NCBI RefSeq assembly: GCF_029030725.1
Contig: NZ_CP113162.1
Span: 1,176,501 to 1,240,500, forward strand
DNA: 64,000 nt
Direction of reading: 5' to 3'
From: [Pseudomonas] carboxydohydrogena
Lineage (GTDB): Bacteria; Pseudomonadota; Alphaproteobacteria; Rhizobiales; Xanthobacteraceae
Positions within the stretch are counted from its first letter, which is position 1. The number at the start of each line of letters is the position of its first letter. Position numbers and translations under genes: made by a program. The notes under the pieces are model-generated. The model was not told the DNA's origin and searched no databases. It saw only the letters and a program-made list of their open reading frames with translations. Below, piece after piece: positions 49,860 through 58,633 of the stretch.

Positions 49860-51041
49860 ATGTCGGGGACCGACAAGACCAAGCCGCGCATCGATATGCC
49901 GGGCCCCGTGGTGGTGCTGGTGGAGCCGCAGCTTGGCGAGAACATCGGCATGGCCGCGCGCGCCATGGGCAATTTCGGACTGACACGTTTACGTTTGGTG
50001 AAGCCGCGCGACGGCTGGCCGAATATGGCGGCCCAGCGGGCGGCGGCAGGCGCCGATCATATTCTGGAACGGGTGGAGTTGTTCGAGACGGTTGAGGCGG
50101 CGGTGGCGGATTGTGCGCTGCTGTTCGCGACCACGGCCCGCGCGCACGATCAGGCCAAGCCTGTCGTGGCACCCGACGCCGCTGCCCGCGAGATCGTCGG
50201 AGAGACGGCGCATGGCGTCACGGCCGGCATTCTGTTCGGGCGGGAGCGTTCGGGCCTGACCAATGAGGAGGTCGCGCTCGCCAACCGGATCGTGACCTTC
50301 CCGGTCAATCCGGGGTTTGCCTCGCTGAACCTCGCGCAAGCGGTGCTGTTGATGGGGTACGAGTGGTTCAAGCTCGCATCCGGTGGTCAGATACCATTTT
50401 CGATGCCTGAACGGTCCGAACCGGCTTCACAGCATCAGATGCAGGCGTTTTTCGACAATCTGGTCACGGAACTCGACAAGGTCGAATTCCTGCGCCCGGC
50501 CGAGAAGCGCGATGTCATGCTGGTCAATTTACGCAATATCTTCAGCAGGATGGACCCAAGCAAGCAGGACATGCACACCCTGCATGGGGTGGTCATGGCC
50601 ATTGCCGAGGGCCGCAAGGGGCCAGCCAAGGGTGGGGTGCTCGATGGAACTCAGGCCACCCAGCTACGCGCACTGCTGGCGGAGCAGGGTTCCCCCACAA
50701 CAGATGGCCGGTCGAGTTCCGTTCGAGGACTGGCGCGGCTGCTCCGCCGCAATCCGACCGATGCCGAGCGCATCCTGTGGCAGGCGCTCACCAAGGATCG
50801 CCGCTTCGCCTCGCAGTTCAAACGACAGACGCCGGTGGGGCGTCACATTCCGGATTTCGTCTCGTTTCCCCGGCGGATGGCGGTTGAGATTGTTCATCCT
50901 GCGGAAAACGATGCCGTTGCTCGCGAGCGCGCCGCCCGCGCGGCGTGGTTGGCCGAGCGAGGTTACCGTGTGGTCGCATTGCAGGCTGCCGATATCGAGC
51001 GCGATCTTGAGACGGAGCTGAAGCGGTTGGAAAGCGCCTGA
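49860..51041 (+). CDS. trmJ: TrmJ-type tRNA methyltransferase fused to a DUF559 domain
   Basis: I start at the ATG at 49860 (MSGTDKTKPRIDMPGPVVVLVEPQLG), after the repeat array; a longer in-frame extension to 49650 is repeat-derived. Residues about 12-262 are a SPOUT methyltransferase of the TrmJ group, which 2'-O-methylates tRNA position 32: GENIGMAARAMGNFG, LFGRERSGLTNEE, VNPGFASLNLAQAVLLMGYE (trefoil knot). Residues about 290-385 are a DUF559/Vsr-like nuclease fold (RRNPTDAERILWQAL, FKRQTPVGRHIPDFVSF, AVEIVHPAEND, WLAERGYRVVAL). The Asp and first Glu of the PD-ExK-like core remain but the usual DG after Glu is VH, so activity is doubtful. Confidence 0.88.
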   Translation: MSGTDKTKPRIDMPGPVVVLVEPQLGENIGMAARAMGNFGLTRLRLVKPRDGWPNMAAQRAAAGADHILERVELFETVEAAVADCALLFATTARAHDQAKPVVAPDAAAREIVGETAHGVTAGILFGRERSGLTNEEVALANRIVTFPVNPGFASLNLAQAVLLMGYEWFKLASGGQIPFSMPERSEPASQHQMQAFFDNLVTELDKVEFLRPAEKRDVMLVNLRNIFSRMDPSKQDMHTLHGVVMAIAEGRKGPAKGGVLDGTQATQLRALLAEQGSPTTDGRSSSVRGLARLLRRNPTDAERILWQALTKDRRFASQFKRQTPVGRHIPDFVSFPRRMAVEIVHPAENDAVARERAARAAWLAERGYRVVALQAADIERDLETELKRLESA

Positions 51042-51195
51042 GTCTGCAAGACCTCTCATTGCCCAATTTTGCGGCGACAGGCGCAGGCATTGAGCATGCC
51101 GATCCGGTCGGTGCGTGAAATCGCATTTTCCGGCGCGAAAAGCGGCTGGCACGGCTGTTGCTCCTCTTGAGGTATCCGCAACCTCAGGAGGCCTC

Positions 51196-51684
51196 ATGAA
51201 GCGATCCGACCTCACCGAAAAGCTGCTCGACATCAAGCGCGAGAATGGCTGGAGCTGGAAACATATCTGCGGCGAGATCGGTGGGCATTCGGACGTGCTG
51301 ATCGTCGGCGCCATTCTCGGCCAGATGAAGCTGACCAAGCCGCAGGCGGCAGCCGCAGCGAAACTGTTCGGCCTGTCCAGGGTGGAGCAGGCGCTGCTCA
51401 ACGAAGTGCCGATGCGGGGCGAAGGCATGACAATGCCGCCGACCGATCCCCTGATCTATCGTTTCTACGAACTGGTCATGATCAATGGCCCGGCCTGGAA
51501 GGCGTTGATCGAGGAGGAATTCGGCGACGGCATCATGTCGGCGATCGATTTCGACATGACGATGCAGCGCGTGGCGGACCCGAAGGGCGACCGCGTCAGC
51601 ATCGGCATGACGGGCAAGTTCCTGCCGTACAAATATTACGGCGCGACCGGAAACAACGCTCCGCTCGGCTATAAGGAGGAATGA
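51196..51684 (+). CDS. cynS: Cyanate hydratase (cyanase)
   Basis: A 162-residue enzyme of normal length converting cyanate and bicarbonate to ammonia and CO2. An N-terminal helical DNA-binding-like domain (about 1-80) is followed by the catalytic domain, where R89, E92 and S115 (YRFYELVMINGPAW; GIMSAIDF) correspond to the catalytic Arg, Glu and Ser of the E. coli decamer. CAGGAGG precedes the ATG at 51196. No cynT or cynX neighbour is seen. Confidence 0.97.
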   Translation: MKRSDLTEKLLDIKRENGWSWKHICGEIGGHSDVLIVGAILGQMKLTKPQAAAAAKLFGLSRVEQALLNEVPMRGEGMTMPPTDPLIYRFYELVMINGPAWKALIEEEFGDGIMSAIDFDMTMQRVADPKGDRVSIGMTGKFLPYKYYGATGNNAPLGYKEE

Positions 51685-51695
51685 ATATTCCGACC

Positions 51696-51740
51696 GTCAT
51701 CCTGAGGTGCGAGGGCAAAGCCCGAGCCTCGAAGGATGAC
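51696..51740 (+). repeat. 45-bp palindromic repeat, copy 1
   Basis: It begins GTCATCCTGAGGTGCGAGGG and ends CGAGCCTCGAAGGATGAC, with an AAA loop between GGGC and GCCC. It is nearly identical to the reverse complement of 52051-52095. It lies between cynS and the GIY-YIG gene and touches the 3' end of the latter. Confidence 0.9.
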
Positions 51741-52045
51741 TATGGATCTCGCGGTCGTCCTGCACGGCGGCGTGAAAGCTGCTGAACAATTGTCCAGTCC
51801 GACTGGATCAGGGCTTCTTTCTTCGCCCGGCTCCAGCCTTTCAACTGCCGTTCGACGGTAATTCCATCTGTGATGCGATCGAAATGGTCGGACCAGACAA
51901 GTGTAACCGGCCGGCGTCGAGCCGTGTAACCGCCAAATGTTCCGGCGTTATGTTGCTCAATACGAGAGGCGAGATCGGAGCCCGTCGCACTTCCTACGTA
52001 ATAAGAGCCATCGTTACAGCGCAGAATGTAGACGTAAATGCCCAC
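51740..52045 (-). CDS. GIY-YIG nuclease-domain protein
   Basis: A 101-residue protein that is almost only a GIY-YIG domain: YVYILRCNDGSYYVGSATG holds the two Tyr signatures, Arg lies in SRIEQHNAG, and the Glu in ITVERQLKGWSRAKKEALI. It resembles the small UPF0213/YhbQ-type proteins, whose biological role is unclear. It lies exactly between two inverted copies of a 45-bp palindromic repeat. Confidence 0.88.
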   Translation of the reverse strand: MGIYVYILRCNDGSYYVGSATGSDLASRIEQHNAGTFGGYTARRRPVTLVWSDHFDRITDGITVERQLKGWSRAKKEALIQSDWTIVQQLSRRRAGRPRDP

Positions 52046-52050
52046 GGCGC

Positions 52051-52095
52051 GTCATCCTTCGAGGCTCGGGTTACACCCTCGCACCTCAGGATGAC
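52051..52095 (-). repeat. 45-bp palindromic repeat, copy 2 (inverted)
   Basis: The reverse complement equals copy 1 except in the centre, where GGGC-AAA-GCCC becomes GGGT-GTA-ACCC, keeping the stem by a compensating change. It begins five bases upstream of the GIY-YIG start codon. Confidence 0.9.
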
Positions 52096-52137
52096 GACCA
52101 TCTCAATCACCTGCAAGCATGTTTGGCCAGCCATGCC

Positions 52138-52185
52138 GTCATCTTGAGGTGTGAAGCCGCGCAGTGGAGAGCCTCAAAAGATGAC
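52138..52185 (+). repeat. Diverged palindromic repeat, copy 3
   Basis: GTCATCTTGAGGTGTGAAGC ... GCCTCAAAAGATGAC has the same ends and layout as the 45-bp repeats, but with paired changes (CCT to CTT, AGG to AAG) and a different centre. It stands just after the stop codon of the DUF1476 gene (minus strand) and may act as its terminator-like end. Confidence 0.8.
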
Positions 52186-52194
52186 AGGTAGAGA

Positions 52195-52512
52195 CTATTG
52201 TCCCGCCTTCACCTGAGCCACGGCGGTAGCAACGAGTTCGTCCATTTTCACGCGAATCTGCTGCTCGGAAACGCCCTTGTCCGCAAGGTCCCGGGTGACC
52301 TTGCCCAGCACGTCGCTGTCGCCGGATACCTCGAAATCGGCGGCCACGACCTCCTTGGCATAGGAGGCGGCCGCGTCGCCGGTCAGGCCGAGCTTTTCGG
52401 CTGCCCACAGGCCGAGCAGCTTGTTTCGCCGCGCGATCGCCTTGAATTTCTGTTCCTCGTCGACGGCAAACTTCTTTTCAAAGCCTTCCTCGCGTTTATC
52501 GAAACTCGACAT
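52195..52512 (-). CDS. DUF1476 protein, F1-ATPase inhibitor subunit zeta
   Basis: A 105-residue helical protein beginning MSSFDKREEGFEKKFAVDEEQ, the signature of DUF1476. In Paracoccus this is the zeta subunit that inhibits ATP hydrolysis by F1 through its N-terminal segment. The gene is divergent from purC, an arrangement often conserved in alphaproteobacteria. The longer open frame to 52827 is rejected because it crosses purC's leader. Confidence 0.93.
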   Translation of the reverse strand: MSSFDKREEGFEKKFAVDEEQKFKAIARRNKLLGLWAAEKLGLTGDAAASYAKEVVAADFEVSGDSDVLGKVTRDLADKGVSEQQIRVKMDELVATAVAQVKAGQ

Positions 52513-52807
52513 ATATCTGACCTGCCAGTTGAATCCCGGAATTGGGAGTTGGTGAGAACATATTGGCGGCCGATGTCGTTCCCGCAACGTCCCGAAAGGT
52601 CGCAGGGCGCCGATAAGAAGCCGGTAAAACCCCCGAAAATAGCCGGGGTTGCGTTGTAACAGGGGGGCCGATCGGTTAGGTTGCCCATGAGTCCAGGTTC
52701 GCGGTTTGTTTTCGCGGATCAAGGACTTCGCGGCAGCTCCGCCGTGTGTCGCGTCAAGTTTCGGAGCATCCCGATCCATGGATTTCAACAACACTCGGTA
52801 CATCCCA

Positions 52808-53575
52808 ATGAGCCGTCGGCGTCGCATCTACGAAGGCAAGGGCAAGGTTCTTTATGAAGGACCGGAGCCCGGCACCCTGATTCAGCATTTCAAGGATGAC
52901 GCCACCGCGTTCAATGCCAAGAAACACCAGATCATCGAGGGCAAGGGCGTCCTCAACAACCGGATCTCGGAATACGTTTTCCAGCATCTGAACGAGATCG
53001 GCGTGCCGACGCATTTCATCAAGCGGCTCAACATGCGCGAGCAGTTGATCCGTGAGGTCGAGATCGTGCCGCTCGAGGTTGTGGTCCGCAATGTCGCCGC
53101 GGGCTCGCTGTCGCAGCGCCTTGGTATCGAGGAAGGCACGCAACTGCCGCGCTCGATCATCGAGTTCTATTACAAGAACGATCAGCTCGGCGACCCGATG
53201 GTGTCCGAAGAACACATCACCGCGTTCGGCTGGGCGACGCCGCAGGAGATCGACGACATCATGGCGCTCGCCATTCGCGTCAACGATTTCCTCTCGGGCG
53301 TCTTCCTCGGCGTCGGCATCCGCCTCGTCGATTTCAAGATGGAATGCGGCCGCCTCTACGAAAACGAGATGATGCGTATCGTCGTCGCCGACGAGATTTC
53401 TCCGGATTCTTGCCGGCTGTGGGACATCAAGTCGAACGAGAAGATGGACAAGGATCGCTTTCGCCGCGATCTCGGTGGTTTGCTCGAAGCCTATACCGAG
53501 GTTGCCAAGCGTCTTGGCATTCTGATCGACAACGAGCGCCCCGCAGGCTCCGGCCCGGTGTTGGTGAAGGGCTGA
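52808..53575 (+). CDS. purC: SAICAR synthetase
   Basis: A 255-residue enzyme ([20 protein letters not shown]) joining aspartate to CAIR in purine synthesis. Motifs: [39 protein letters not shown] and [12 protein letters not shown]. The usual start in relatives is this ATG; an in-frame ATG at 52778 would add ten residues and has a slightly better upstream purine run. It heads the purC-S-Q-L operon. Confidence 0.97.
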   Translation: MSRRRRIYEGKGKVLYEGPEPGTLIQHFKDDATAFNAKKHQIIEGKGVLNNRISEYVFQHLNEIGVPTHFIKRLNMREQLIREVEIVPLEVVVRNVAAGSLSQRLGIEEGTQLPRSIIEFYYKNDQLGDPMVSEEHITAFGWATPQEIDDIMALAIRVNDFLSGVFLGVGIRLVDFKMECGRLYENEMMRIVVADEISPDSCRLWDIKSNEKMDKDRFRRDLGGLLEAYTEVAKRLGILIDNERPAGSGPVLVKG

Positions 53576-53585
53576 TTTCAAACAC

Positions 53586-53683
53586 GTCATTCCGGGACGC
53601 GCGCGTTTTGCGCGCGGACCCGGAATCCAGATGTTATCGACGAGATTCCGGATCGAACCGCTGCGCGGCTTGTCCGGAATGAC
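53586..53683. repeat. Palindromic intergenic repeat between purC and purS
   Basis: It is bounded by GTCATTCCGG and CCGGAATGAC (perfect inverted ends). Inside are a hairpin GCGCGCG-TTTT-GCGCGCG-like and a CCGGAATC/GATTCCGG pair. The pattern matches the common Bradyrhizobiaceae extragenic palindromes. Its right edge runs into GAGG, the ribosome site for purS, ten bases before the ATG. Confidence 0.88.
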
Positions 53684-53692
53684 GAGGACAAA

Positions 53693-53935
53693 ATGAAAGC
53701 GCGCGTCACGGTTACGCTGAAGAACGGTATTCTCGATCCGCAGGGCAAGGCCATCGAGGGCGCGCTGAAATCGCTTGGCGTCGATGGCATCGCCAGCGTG
53801 CGGCAGGGCAAGGTGTTCGACATCGAGATCGAGAGCGGCGACAAGGCGAAGGCCGAGGCTACAGTCAAGGCTGCTGCCGACAAGTTGCTCGCCAACACGG
53901 TGATCGAGAATTATCGCGTCGAGGTTCTGGGCTAG
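53693..53935 (+). CDS. purS: FGAM synthase subunit PurS
   Basis: An 80-residue protein of normal length (MKARVTVTLKNGILDPQGKAI; ending VIENYRVEVLG). PurS bridges PurQ and PurL in the three-part formylglycinamidine synthase. Its stop is 3 bp before the start of an inserted GIY-YIG-like gene rather than purQ. Confidence 0.97.
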   Translation: MKARVTVTLKNGILDPQGKAIEGALKSLGVDGIASVRQGKVFDIEIESGDKAKAEATVKAAADKLLANTVIENYRVEVLG

Positions 53936-53938
53936 TTC

Positions 53939-54397
53939 ATGAACTCAGAGTTTGAGCGACGGATTGTTCGGATGAAAGAACTTTTTCATTCGCTCAACAA
54001 TCAGGAAGCTCGGCTTCTGGCGGGTGCAGGTTATCCAAAATCCCCTGCCATTTATGTGTTTTTGGAAGAAGATCGTGCAATTCATGTGGGCAGAACACGC
54101 AATCTAAGGCAGCGTGTTGCAGGTCACATCAGTTCAAGCCATTACAGCGCCTCTTTTGCATTTAAAGAGGCGCGGAGAACAACTGGCAATCTAAAAGCAA
54201 GTTATAAATCGACGGGCTCGCGTTCAGCTCTTTTTGCGGAGTCAACCTTCCGCAATGAATTTGAGAAGCAGCTTGCTCGATTGCGATCTTGCAAGATCAA
54301 GTTTTTGATCGTTCATGATCCGGTAGATCAGTATCTTCTGGAACTATATGCCGCCCTTGAATATGGTACGTCACTAACCGAATTTGACACGCACTGA
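53939..54397 (+). CDS. AT-rich GIY-YIG-like gene inside the purine operon
   Basis: A 152-residue protein. The centre has a GIY-YIG pattern: [27 protein letters not shown] (read as IYVF...[11 protein letters not shown]), followed by a candidate Glu ([12 protein letters not shown]) late in the fold. An N-terminal helical stretch (residues 1-30) precedes it. Composition is far AT-richer than purS and purQ, so the gene is probably acquired. It fits without gaps: 3 bp after purS and 1 bp before purQ. A nuclease activity is plausible but not shown. Confidence 0.82.
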   Translation: MNSEFERRIVRMKELFHSLNNQEARLLAGAGYPKSPAIYVFLEEDRAIHVGRTRNLRQRVAGHISSSHYSASFAFKEARRTTGNLKASYKSTGSRSALFAESTFRNEFEKQLARLRSCKIKFLIVHDPVDQYLLELYAALEYGTSLTEFDTH

Positions 54398-54398
54398 C

Positions 54399-55100
54399 AT
54401 GAAATCAGCCGTCCTCGTTTTTCCCGGCATCAATCGCGAGCGCGACATGGCGCGCACGCTGAAGCTCGTTTCCGGCCACGAGCCGAAAATGGTCTGGCAT
54501 GGCAACACCGAGTTGCCGAAGGGCACCGATCTCGTCGTCATTCCCGGCGGCTTCTCTTATGGCGACTATCTGCGCTGCGGCGCGATTGCGGCCCGCTCGC
54601 CGGTGATGGATGCGGTGCGCGCCTTCGCGGCCAAGGGTGGCCTTGTGCTCGGCGTCTGCAACGGTTTTCAAATTCTGTGCGAGAGCGGCCTGCTGCCCGG
54701 CATCCTGATGCGCAATGCGCGGCTGCAATTCGTCTGCCGCGACGTGCATCTGCGTGTCGAGCGCTCTGATACGCCGTTCACGCGCGGCTACAATGCCGGG
54801 CAGGTGATCCGCGTGCCGGTGGCGCATGGCGAGGGCAACTATGCCGCCGACGCCGAGACGCTGAAGCGTCTCGAGGGCGATGGCCGCGTGCTCTATCGCT
54901 ACTGCTCGGCGGATGGCGATGTCGGCGACCTGCATAATTTCAACGGCGCGGCGGCGTCCATCGCGGGCATCGTCAGCGAGAAGGGCAATGTGCTCGGCAT
55001 GATGCCGCATCCCGAGAACCACGTCGAAGAGGTGATGGGCTGCACCGATGGCCGCGGCCTGTTCGCCGGCCTTGCTGCGCATCTGGAGAAAGCGGCGTGA
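54399..55100 (+). CDS. purQ: FGAM synthase glutaminase subunit PurQ
   Basis: A 233-residue class I glutamine amidotransferase from the ATG at 54399. The catalytic Cys is in [18 protein letters not shown], and the His-Glu pair in [12 protein letters not shown]. It supplies ammonia to PurL. The GIY-YIG gene ends 1 bp before its ATG, and its own ribosome site is weak, so translation may depend on the inserted gene. It overlaps purL by 4 bp. Confidence 0.98.
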   Translation: MKSAVLVFPGINRERDMARTLKLVSGHEPKMVWHGNTELPKGTDLVVIPGGFSYGDYLRCGAIAARSPVMDAVRAFAAKGGLVLGVCNGFQILCESGLLPGILMRNARLQFVCRDVHLRVERSDTPFTRGYNAGQVIRVPVAHGEGNYAADAETLKRLEGDGRVLYRYCSADGDVGDLHNFNGAAASIAGIVSEKGNVLGMMPHPENHVEEVMGCTDGRGLFAGLAAHLEKAA

Positions 55101-57316
55101 CCAAGCCCTTGCGTAACGAGCCTGCCATCACGCCCGAACTGATCGCGTCGCACGGCCTCAAGCCGGATGAGTACGAGCGCATCCTGAAACTGCTGGGCCG
55201 CACGCCGACCTTCACCGAACTCGGCATCTTCTCGGCGATGTGGAACGAGCATTGCTCGTACAAATCCTCGCGCATCCATTTGCGCGGATTGCCGACGAAA
55301 GCGCCGTGGGTGATCCAGGGGCCGGGCGAAAACGCGGGCGTGATCGATATCGGCGACGGGCTTGCCGTGGTCTTCAAGATGGAGAGCCACAATCACCCGA
55401 GCTACATCGAGCCGTATCAGGGCGCGACCACGGGCGTCGGCGGCATCCTGCGCGATGTGTTCACCATGGGCGCGCGCCCGATCGCCTGCCTGAATGCGTT
55501 GAGCTTCGGCGCGCCGGAACATCACAAGACACGGCACCTCGTCTCCGGCGTGGTCGCGGGCGTCGGCGGTTACGGCAATTCGTTCGGCGTGCCGACGGTC
55601 GGCGGCCAGATGCGCTTCCACACCCGTTACGACGGCAACAACCTCGTCAACGCGATGGCGGTCGGTCTCGCGGAAGCCGACAAGATTTTCTATGCGGCGG
55701 CCTCCGGCGTGAACATGCCGATCGTCTATCTCGGCTCGAAGACCGGCCGAGACGGCATCCACGGCGCGACCATGGCCTCCGCCGAATTCGACGACGCGAG
55801 CGACGAGAAGCGCCCCACCGTGCAGGTCGGCGATCCGTTCGCGGAGAAGCTGCTGCTGGAAGCCTGCCTCGAAATCATGGAAGCAGGCTGCGTCGTGGCG
55901 ATCCAGGACATGGGTGCCGCGGGCCTCACATGCTCGGCCGTCGAGATGGGCGCGAAGGGCGATCTCGGCGTCGATCTCGATCTCGATACGGTGCCGACCC
56001 GCGAAATCGGCATGAGCGCATACGAGATGATGCTCTCGGAGTCGCAAGAGCGCATGCTCATGGTGCTCAAGCCCGAGAAGGAAAAACAGGCGGAAGCGAT
56101 CTTCAAGAAGTGGGGCCTCGACTTCGCCATCGTCGGCTACACCACGCCGAGCCAGCGTTTCGTCGTCAAGCATGGCGGCGACGTGATGGCGGACCTGCCG
56201 ATCAAGGAACTGGAATCCGAAGCGCCGCTGTACGACCGCCCGCATGTCGCCAGCGAGCCGCTGCCGACGATCCACGCGCGCGACGTGAAGGCGCCGATGC
56301 CGGTGACGGACGCGCTGGTGAAGCTGATCGCGACGCCGGAACTGTGTTCGAAGCGGTGGGTGTGGGAGCAATACGATCACGTCATCGGCGGCAACACCGT
56401 GCAGCGTCCGGGTGGCGACGCGGCGGTGGTGCGCGTGCTCGACGGCCCGAAGGCGCTCGCGCTGACTGTCGATGTGACCCCGCGTTATTGCGAGGCCGAT
56501 CCCATCGAGGGCGGCAAGCAGGCGGTGGCGGAAGCCTGGCGCAACATCACGGCAGTCGGCGGCAAGCCGCTCGCCATCACCGACAATCTCAATTTCGGCA
56601 ATCCGGAGCGGCCCGAGATCATGGGGCAGCTTGTCGGCTGTCTGAAGGGCATCGCTGACGCCTGCGTCACGCTGGATTTCCCGATCGTGTCCGGCAACGT
56701 GTCGCTCTACAACGAGACCAACGGGCGCGGCATCCTGCCGACGCCCTCCATCGGCGGCGTCGGGCTGCTCGATGACTTCCAGAAGTCGGCGACGCTCGCG
56801 TTCAAGGCCGCCGACGAGGCGATCCTTCTGATCGGCGACACCCAAGGCTGGCTCGGCCAGTCGGTCTATCTGCGCGACATCTGCGGGCGGGAAGAGGGCG
56901 CGCCGCCGCCGGTCGATCTCGCCGCCGAGAAGCGCAATGGCGACGTGGTGCGCGGCATGATCAAGAGCGGCACCGCCACCGCCGTGCATGACGTCTCCGA
57001 CGGCGGCCTGCTGGTCGCGCTCGCGGAAATGGCGATGGCCAGCGGCATCGGCGCGATGCTGGATGCAGCACCCGAGCAGACGCTGCCGCATGCGTTCTGG
57101 TTCGGCGAAGATCAGGCGCGCTACATCGTCACCGTGCCGGTCGAGCATCTGCTCACCGTGATGAGCAAGCTCAAGGCGGTCGGCGTGCCGTGCGCCGAGA
57201 TCGGCAAGACCGGCGGCGATGCAATCGCCATTGAGGGCGAAGCGCCTGTTGCGATCTCAAAGCTCAAGGAAGGCTTTGAGAGCTGGCTACCGAATTACAT
57301 GGCGGGCCACGAATAA
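55097..57316 (+). CDS. purL: FGAM synthase large subunit PurL
   Basis: A 739-residue small-type PurL starting at GTG 55097 within the purQ stop (GTGA). It has FGAM synthase landmarks: [57 protein letters not shown]. It converts FGAR and ATP to FGAM, with ammonia from PurQ. It is the last gene of the operon. Confidence 0.98.
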   Translation: MTKPLRNEPAITPELIASHGLKPDEYERILKLLGRTPTFTELGIFSAMWNEHCSYKSSRIHLRGLPTKAPWVIQGPGENAGVIDIGDGLAVVFKMESHNHPSYIEPYQGATTGVGGILRDVFTMGARPIACLNALSFGAPEHHKTRHLVSGVVAGVGGYGNSFGVPTVGGQMRFHTRYDGNNLVNAMAVGLAEADKIFYAAASGVNMPIVYLGSKTGRDGIHGATMASAEFDDASDEKRPTVQVGDPFAEKLLLEACLEIMEAGCVVAIQDMGAAGLTCSAVEMGAKGDLGVDLDLDTVPTREIGMSAYEMMLSESQERMLMVLKPEKEKQAEAIFKKWGLDFAIVGYTTPSQRFVVKHGGDVMADLPIKELESEAPLYDRPHVASEPLPTIHARDVKAPMPVTDALVKLIATPELCSKRWVWEQYDHVIGGNTVQRPGGDAAVVRVLDGPKALALTVDVTPRYCEADPIEGGKQAVAEAWRNITAVGGKPLAITDNLNFGNPERPEIMGQLVGCLKGIADACVTLDFPIVSGNVSLYNETNGRGILPTPSIGGVGLLDDFQKSATLAFKAADEAILLIGDTQGWLGQSVYLRDICGREEGAPPPVDLAAEKRNGDVVRGMIKSGTATAVHDVSDGGLLVALAEMAMASGIGAMLDAAPEQTLPHAFWFGEDQARYIVTVPVEHLLTVMSKLKAVGVPCAEIGKTGGDAIAIEGEAPVAISKLKEGFESWLPNYMAGHE

Positions 57317-57323
57317 AGCCTGC

Positions 57324-58454
57324 CTACAGCACCCGCTTCGCGCCGGGCAGGCGGCGCAGCGCCAGCGTCGCGAGCCAGCTCACGCCAAGTCCGAAGACGA
57401 GCGATAGTCCCGCCTTACCGAAGGCGGAGAGGTCCTGGCCGAGCAGCCAGTGCTGTATCCATAGCACCGGGACGTAGTGGATCAGGAAAATGCCGTAGGC
57501 CGACGACTGCATGGCGTCGAGCATCGGCGCACGGGAATTCTCCCGGCGCATGAACCACGCCAGCACCGCGAAGGTCATCGCGGCGCTGAACAGCGGAAAC
57601 GCGACCGCATAGGCGACCTCCCACCATTGCGGCAGTATGTTGGGGTCGGGAAGGATGCCGCGCCGGTAATACACCAGCGCCACGATCACGCCGTAGATGG
57701 CGAGCGCCGCCAGCGCCCAGCGGCCCCATTGCCGCGTCAGAGCGTTGCCTTCGCCGAGCAGGCCGCGTTCGGGGTGGGCGTAGCCGATGCCTGCGCCGAA
57801 CATGAAACAGGCCGCATAGAGCAGGACGCGGCTCGCCTGCACCGATAGCGGCCCGAACTCGAACCATTTGCTGACGCCGAAATGCAGCCGCATCGGCACG
57901 TAGGCCAGCGTCGTCACAAGGGCAAAGGCGATGAAAAATACCAGCGGCCGCGCATATCCTGAAAGCGACAGGCGGTTGATGGGAGCGGGGCTATCTGGCG
58001 CGATCCGGTAGATCGTCGCAGCCAGCACGTCGAACATCAGCAGCACCCAGACGAACCAGACCGGCCCGCTCGGCCAGGGCCCGACGGTGACGGTCTTCCA
58101 CCAGAACGCACCGAAGCCGAGGTGATCGGGGCGGCGCAATTCGAGCGCGTAATAGGCAAGCGGCATCAGCACCAGCGCCGCCACGGCGAAAGGCAGCGCC
58201 AGCCGCAGCGCGCGGTCACCCAGAAACTGGCTTGTCGATTTGCGGCGCAGGCTAGGCCAGACGAACAGGCCGGACAGAAAGAAGAACGCCGCCATGAAGA
58301 AGCTGTCGTTGGCAAGCACAATGCCATCGAAGCCGAGCCAGGTTTGCGCGTCGGCGTGCCCGTAATAAGTATAGGGGATGACCGCGTGATGAATGACGAC
58401 CAGCACCGTCAGGGCGGTGCGGGTGCGATCGAGGGCGATGTTTCGTCCGGACAT
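57324..58454 (-). CDS. Acyltransferase-3 family membrane protein
   Basis: A 376-residue protein with about ten membrane helices, starting at the ATG complementary to 58452-58454 (MSGRNIALDRTRTALTVLVVIHHAVIPY). The RTxLTxLVVxxH segment carries the conserved catalytic-type His. Members acetylate or succinylate glycans and lipids (OafA, OpgC type). It is convergent with purL with only a 7-bp gap. The substrate is unknown. Confidence 0.88.
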   Translation of the reverse strand: MSGRNIALDRTRTALTVLVVIHHAVIPYTYYGHADAQTWLGFDGIVLANDSFFMAAFFFLSGLFVWPSLRRKSTSQFLGDRALRLALPFAVAALVLMPLAYYALELRRPDHLGFGAFWWKTVTVGPWPSGPVWFVWVLLMFDVLAATIYRIAPDSPAPINRLSLSGYARPLVFFIAFALVTTLAYVPMRLHFGVSKWFEFGPLSVQASRVLLYAACFMFGAGIGYAHPERGLLGEGNALTRQWGRWALAALAIYGVIVALVYYRRGILPDPNILPQWWEVAYAVAFPLFSAAMTFAVLAWFMRRENSRAPMLDAMQSSAYGIFLIHYVPVLWIQHWLLGQDLSAFGKAGLSLVFGLGVSWLATLALRRLPGAKRVL

Positions 58455-58633
58455 GGCCTCCGATAGCAGCGCGGCAAGTTCCCGGCAATTCTCAAGCGGC
58501 CATTTGGCGGGGTCGGAGCGGTGGACCAGAGGCGGTTTGCGGCAATTGCTCGCGTGACGGGATAGCTTGTTGGCGCTAGAATCGGGCATATCTGGTATGA
58601 CATCAGCCTGCGGGCTGGAGAGGAGACTCTGGA

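Noticed and set aside
54899-57148. A 749-residue minus-strand open frame opposite purL
   Set aside because: Shadow frame; purL motifs on the other strand are unambiguous.
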